From positions 43,781-107,780 of the forward strand of contig NZ_QKYK01000020.1 of the NCBI RefSeq assembly GCF_003426815.1: 64,000 bases of DNA, written 5' to 3'. Shown one piece after another: positions 63,701-64,000 of the stretch. The stretch is from Desertimonas flava. GTDB lineage: Bacteria; Actinomycetota; Acidimicrobiia; Acidimicrobiales; Ilumatobacteraceae. Within the stretch, counting starts at the first letter, position 1. Every line of letters starts with the position of its first letter. The translations under genes and the position numbers were made by a program. The notes beneath the pieces were generated by a model. It was not told where the DNA came from and did no database searches. It was given only the letters and a program-made list of their open reading frames with translations.

Positions 63701-64000
63701 TCGCTCGACGTGGCCCCGTTGACCCCGACGCTCGACGAGTTCAACAGACCGGTCCCCGTCTCACCGGTGGTCAGGCTGCAGTCGGAGTTGGCGAACGTCA
63801 CGGCATCGGCGTTCACGGTGAACCGCACCGTCACCGTGTACACGTGCACCGCGGACCCCGCCGCCGATGCCGGGGCGATCGGCTGGTTCGTCACGATCCC
63901 CGTCGTCGTGCGGCCGTTCCACGCTGGGTTCGGCGTGATTCCACCGGTCACCGCCGCCACCGTCGCACTGGTCACCGTCACCGGCGAACCGAACCGCAAC
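57742..64000 (-). CDS. Giant repeat surface protein, about 14 DUF11-like repeats (N-terminus outside window)
   Basis: At least 2086 residues, open at the right edge. It consists of about 14 tandem repeats of ~151 residues (~453 bp), each resembling a DUF11-type beta-sandwich: a PTHTK-type start, VYEVVYTLTVSN, YDLADTLRFG, TVTSATV, NPAWNG, VHTYTVTVRFTV, and a conserved cysteine pair (NSDC and AC-P) likely to form a disulfide. Repeats on the N-terminal side (window right) are nearly identical; those toward the C-terminus are more divergent and more acidic. The protein ends in a Pro-rich stretch and IPVTG immediately followed by stop, so the hydrophobic helix and basic tail of an LPXTG signal are missing. 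Probably an adhesive or spacer fibre. Confidence 0.85.
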   Translation of the reverse strand, partial: LRFGSPVTVTSATVAAVTGGITPNPAWNGRTTTGIVTNQPIAPASAAGSAVHVYTVTVRFTVNADAVTFANSDCSLTTGETGTGLLNSSSVGVNGATSSDTDCRPIPGTPTVAKTAAAPTAVGGGAYQVVYTLRVSNPSSVSGSYDLSDTLRFGSPVTVTSATVAAPTGITPNPAWNGRTTTGIVTNQPIAPASAAGSAVHVYTVTVRFTVNADAVTFANSDCGLTTGESGTGLLNSSSVGVNGATSSDTDCRPIPAVPTHTKTAGAPTAVGGGVYQVVYTLEVSNRSAGTGAYDLADTLRFGPAVTVASATVTNSTPGGITTNPAWNGRTTTAIVNDQAIAAGAAGGPTIHRYVVTVRFTVNADAVTFANSDCSLTTGETGTGLLNASSMDVNGSDADDSACQPLPASPTHTKAVTSGPTALGGGAYQMVYTLTVSNAGSTAGAYDLSDTLRFGGAVTVTSATVTNSTPGGITTNPAWNGRTTTAIVNDQAIAAGAAGGPTIHRYVVTVRFTVNADAVTFANSDCSLTTGETGTGLLNASGIDVNGADDDATACQPLPASPTHTKAVTSGPTAVGGGVYEMVYTLTVSNAAPSAGTYDLADTLRFGSPVTVTSATVANTAPGNITTNPAWNGRATTAIVNDQAIGAGSAAGPAVHTYRVTVRFTVNADAVTFANSDCSLTTGETGTGLMNASGIDVNGADDDATACQPLPASPVHTKAVTSGPTALGGGVYEMVYTLTVSNAAPSAGAYDLADTLRFGSPVTVTSATVANTAPGGITTNPAWNGRATTAIVNDQAIGAGSAAGPAVHTYRVTVRFTVNADAVTFANSDCSLTTGETGTGLLNSSAVDVNDVDDPATACQPLPGSPTHTKTVTSGPTAEGDGVYEVVYTITVSNRSAGAGTYDLADTLRFGAPVTVTGTNVTATPASVTPNAAWNGRTTTAIVNDQAIAAGTAGGPAVHTYTVTVRFTVDADAVTFANSDCSLTTGENGTGLLNSSGIDVNEADDAATACQPLPASPVHTKTVTSGPTAQGGGVYEMVYTLTVSNAAPSAGTYDLSDSLQFGAPVTVTSATVANTAPGNITPNAAWNGRTTTAIVTDQAIGAGAASGPAVHTYTVTVLFTVDAHAVTYANSDCTRSTGESGSGLLNGSAIDVNDVDDPATACQPLPGSPVHTKAVSAGPTPVGGGVYEVVYTLTVSNASAGAGVYDLADTLQLGDPVTVTSATVANTAPGTVVTDPAWNGVSSPTIVTDQAIGAGSASGPAVHTYDVTVQFEVDLASVTFENSDCTIADGESGSGLFNSSTIGVNEVDDGEDACEPLPAAPTQVKEVSSEPAPLGGGVYEVGYTITVSNPSAGSGAYDLADALQYGEPMTIVEAIVENAAPGSIVTNPVWDGVTDSVIVTGEPIAAGTADGPEVHTYTVTVQFTVDAEAVTFENTDCTLGEEETGTGLLNDSTVRVNEVDAGEEACSPPPGTPVHVKEVTTPPTALGGGVYEVGYTLTVSNHGAGAGAYDLADALQFGEATTITAATVANATPGTIVTNPVWDGVIDSVIVSGEPIAAGTADGPEVHTYTVTVQFTVDAEAVTFENTDCTLGEEETGTGLLNGSTIGVNEVDAGEEACDPVPAAPTHTKELSVEPVELGGGLYEVGYTITVSNASAGSGSYGLDDLLQYGDAVSIAGATVVNDTPGTVVTNPAWDGVTDAVIVSDAPIAAGTADGPEVHTYTVTVQFTVDSQAVTFENSDCTLGEEETGTGLLNVSTLDLNEVDAGEEACSPPPAAPTHTKEITSEPTPVGDGNYEIEYTITVSNPGAGAGVYDLADALQFGEGMTIVEATVANELPGDIAVDAAWNGLDDTVIVTDAPIAAGTVGGPETHTYVVSVVANVPIDLPAEAVDCDLADGEVGSGFLNMASIDDNEVIADDEACTAGSYFDPVKELVSAVPDGDGGYTLTYRITVRNAGMAVVYDLDDQLRFGGSVTVDSIATTGPAGVALNAGFDGVADTVLAAGAEIGDGEEHVYTVVVEVTADNDLYTQANADCSLAAGDSGTGFLNTITASVNDETVGAEACAELPPPPAPPAPPTPSPIPVTG

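Noticed and set aside
57742..64000. Repeats considered as a CRISPR array or tandem satellite
   Set aside because: Unit length is ~453 bp, all in one protein frame, without spacers; it is a coding repeat.

Overview
The window is about 64 kb of high-GC DNA (roughly 68-72% by eye) from an actinobacterium. Gene order (S10/spc/alpha ribosomal clusters, truA, rplM-rpsI, glmM, alr, tsaE-tsaB-rimI-tsaD), GTG starts, tight ATGA/GTGA overlaps, apparent leaderless promoters and the style of the surface proteins suggest a deep lineage such as Acidimicrobiia (Ilumatobacter-like). This placement is inferred from recollection of such genomes, not from a search. No rRNA or tRNA gene, CRISPR array, phage or insertion sequence was recognised.

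Layout. 1-1563 (+): the end of a phosphonate-type ABC importer (two PhnE permeases). 1644-15055 (-): dusB, then tsaD-rimI-tsaB-tsaE-alr-nnr-acpS as one overlapping operon, then an oversized glmS-like gene, glmM and rpsI-rplM. 15159-33730 is an accessory block between rplM and truA. It holds a secreted peptidoglycan-binding-domain protein, an acyl-CoA dehydrogenase, a five-gene peptide ABC importer whose binding protein is circularly permuted, a DEAD-box helicase, a secreted protein, a GlsB-type membrane protein, a DUF2079 protein, a YqeY-like/GNAT pair and truA. 33768-34169 (+) is a VOC protein. 34520-37769 (-) is the alpha operon infA-rpmJ-rpsM-rpsK-rpsD-rpoA-rplQ, with infA apparently starting at CTG. 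37984-41033 holds a MarR regulator facing an enoyl-CoA hydratase/AtuA-like pair. 41145-53346 (-) is the S10+spc cluster rplC to adk, without rpsJ at its head and without map after adk. 54165-64000 is a cell-envelope island: an LPXTG protein (+), then on the minus strand an M23 peptidase with a degenerate transglycosylase-like domain, an L,D-transpeptidase and a giant repeat surface protein that runs off the right edge.

How the genes work together. Most of the window is core translation machinery: ribosomal proteins, RNA polymerase alpha, IF-1, SecY, the tsaD/B/E genes for t6A plus rimI, and the tRNA modifiers dusB and truA. Cell-wall precursor supply (glmS, glmM, alr) and acpS lie downstream, as in many actinobacteria. 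The accessory genes add nutrient uptake, acyl-CoA metabolism and wall remodelling.

The most unusual material is partly non-genic. Several families of small palindromic repeats sit between and inside genes. A 42-bp palindrome occurs three times, once inserted in frame in a coding sequence, with stem changes that largely preserve pairing. A structured ~160-bp element lies directly after both rpsI and rplQ, with base pairs that differ between copies in a compensatory way. Short 27-bp repeats are inserted in frame in glmS and glmM. Together with the circularly permuted binding protein, the CTG start of infA and the 1172-residue GlmS-like protein, these most merit a second look.
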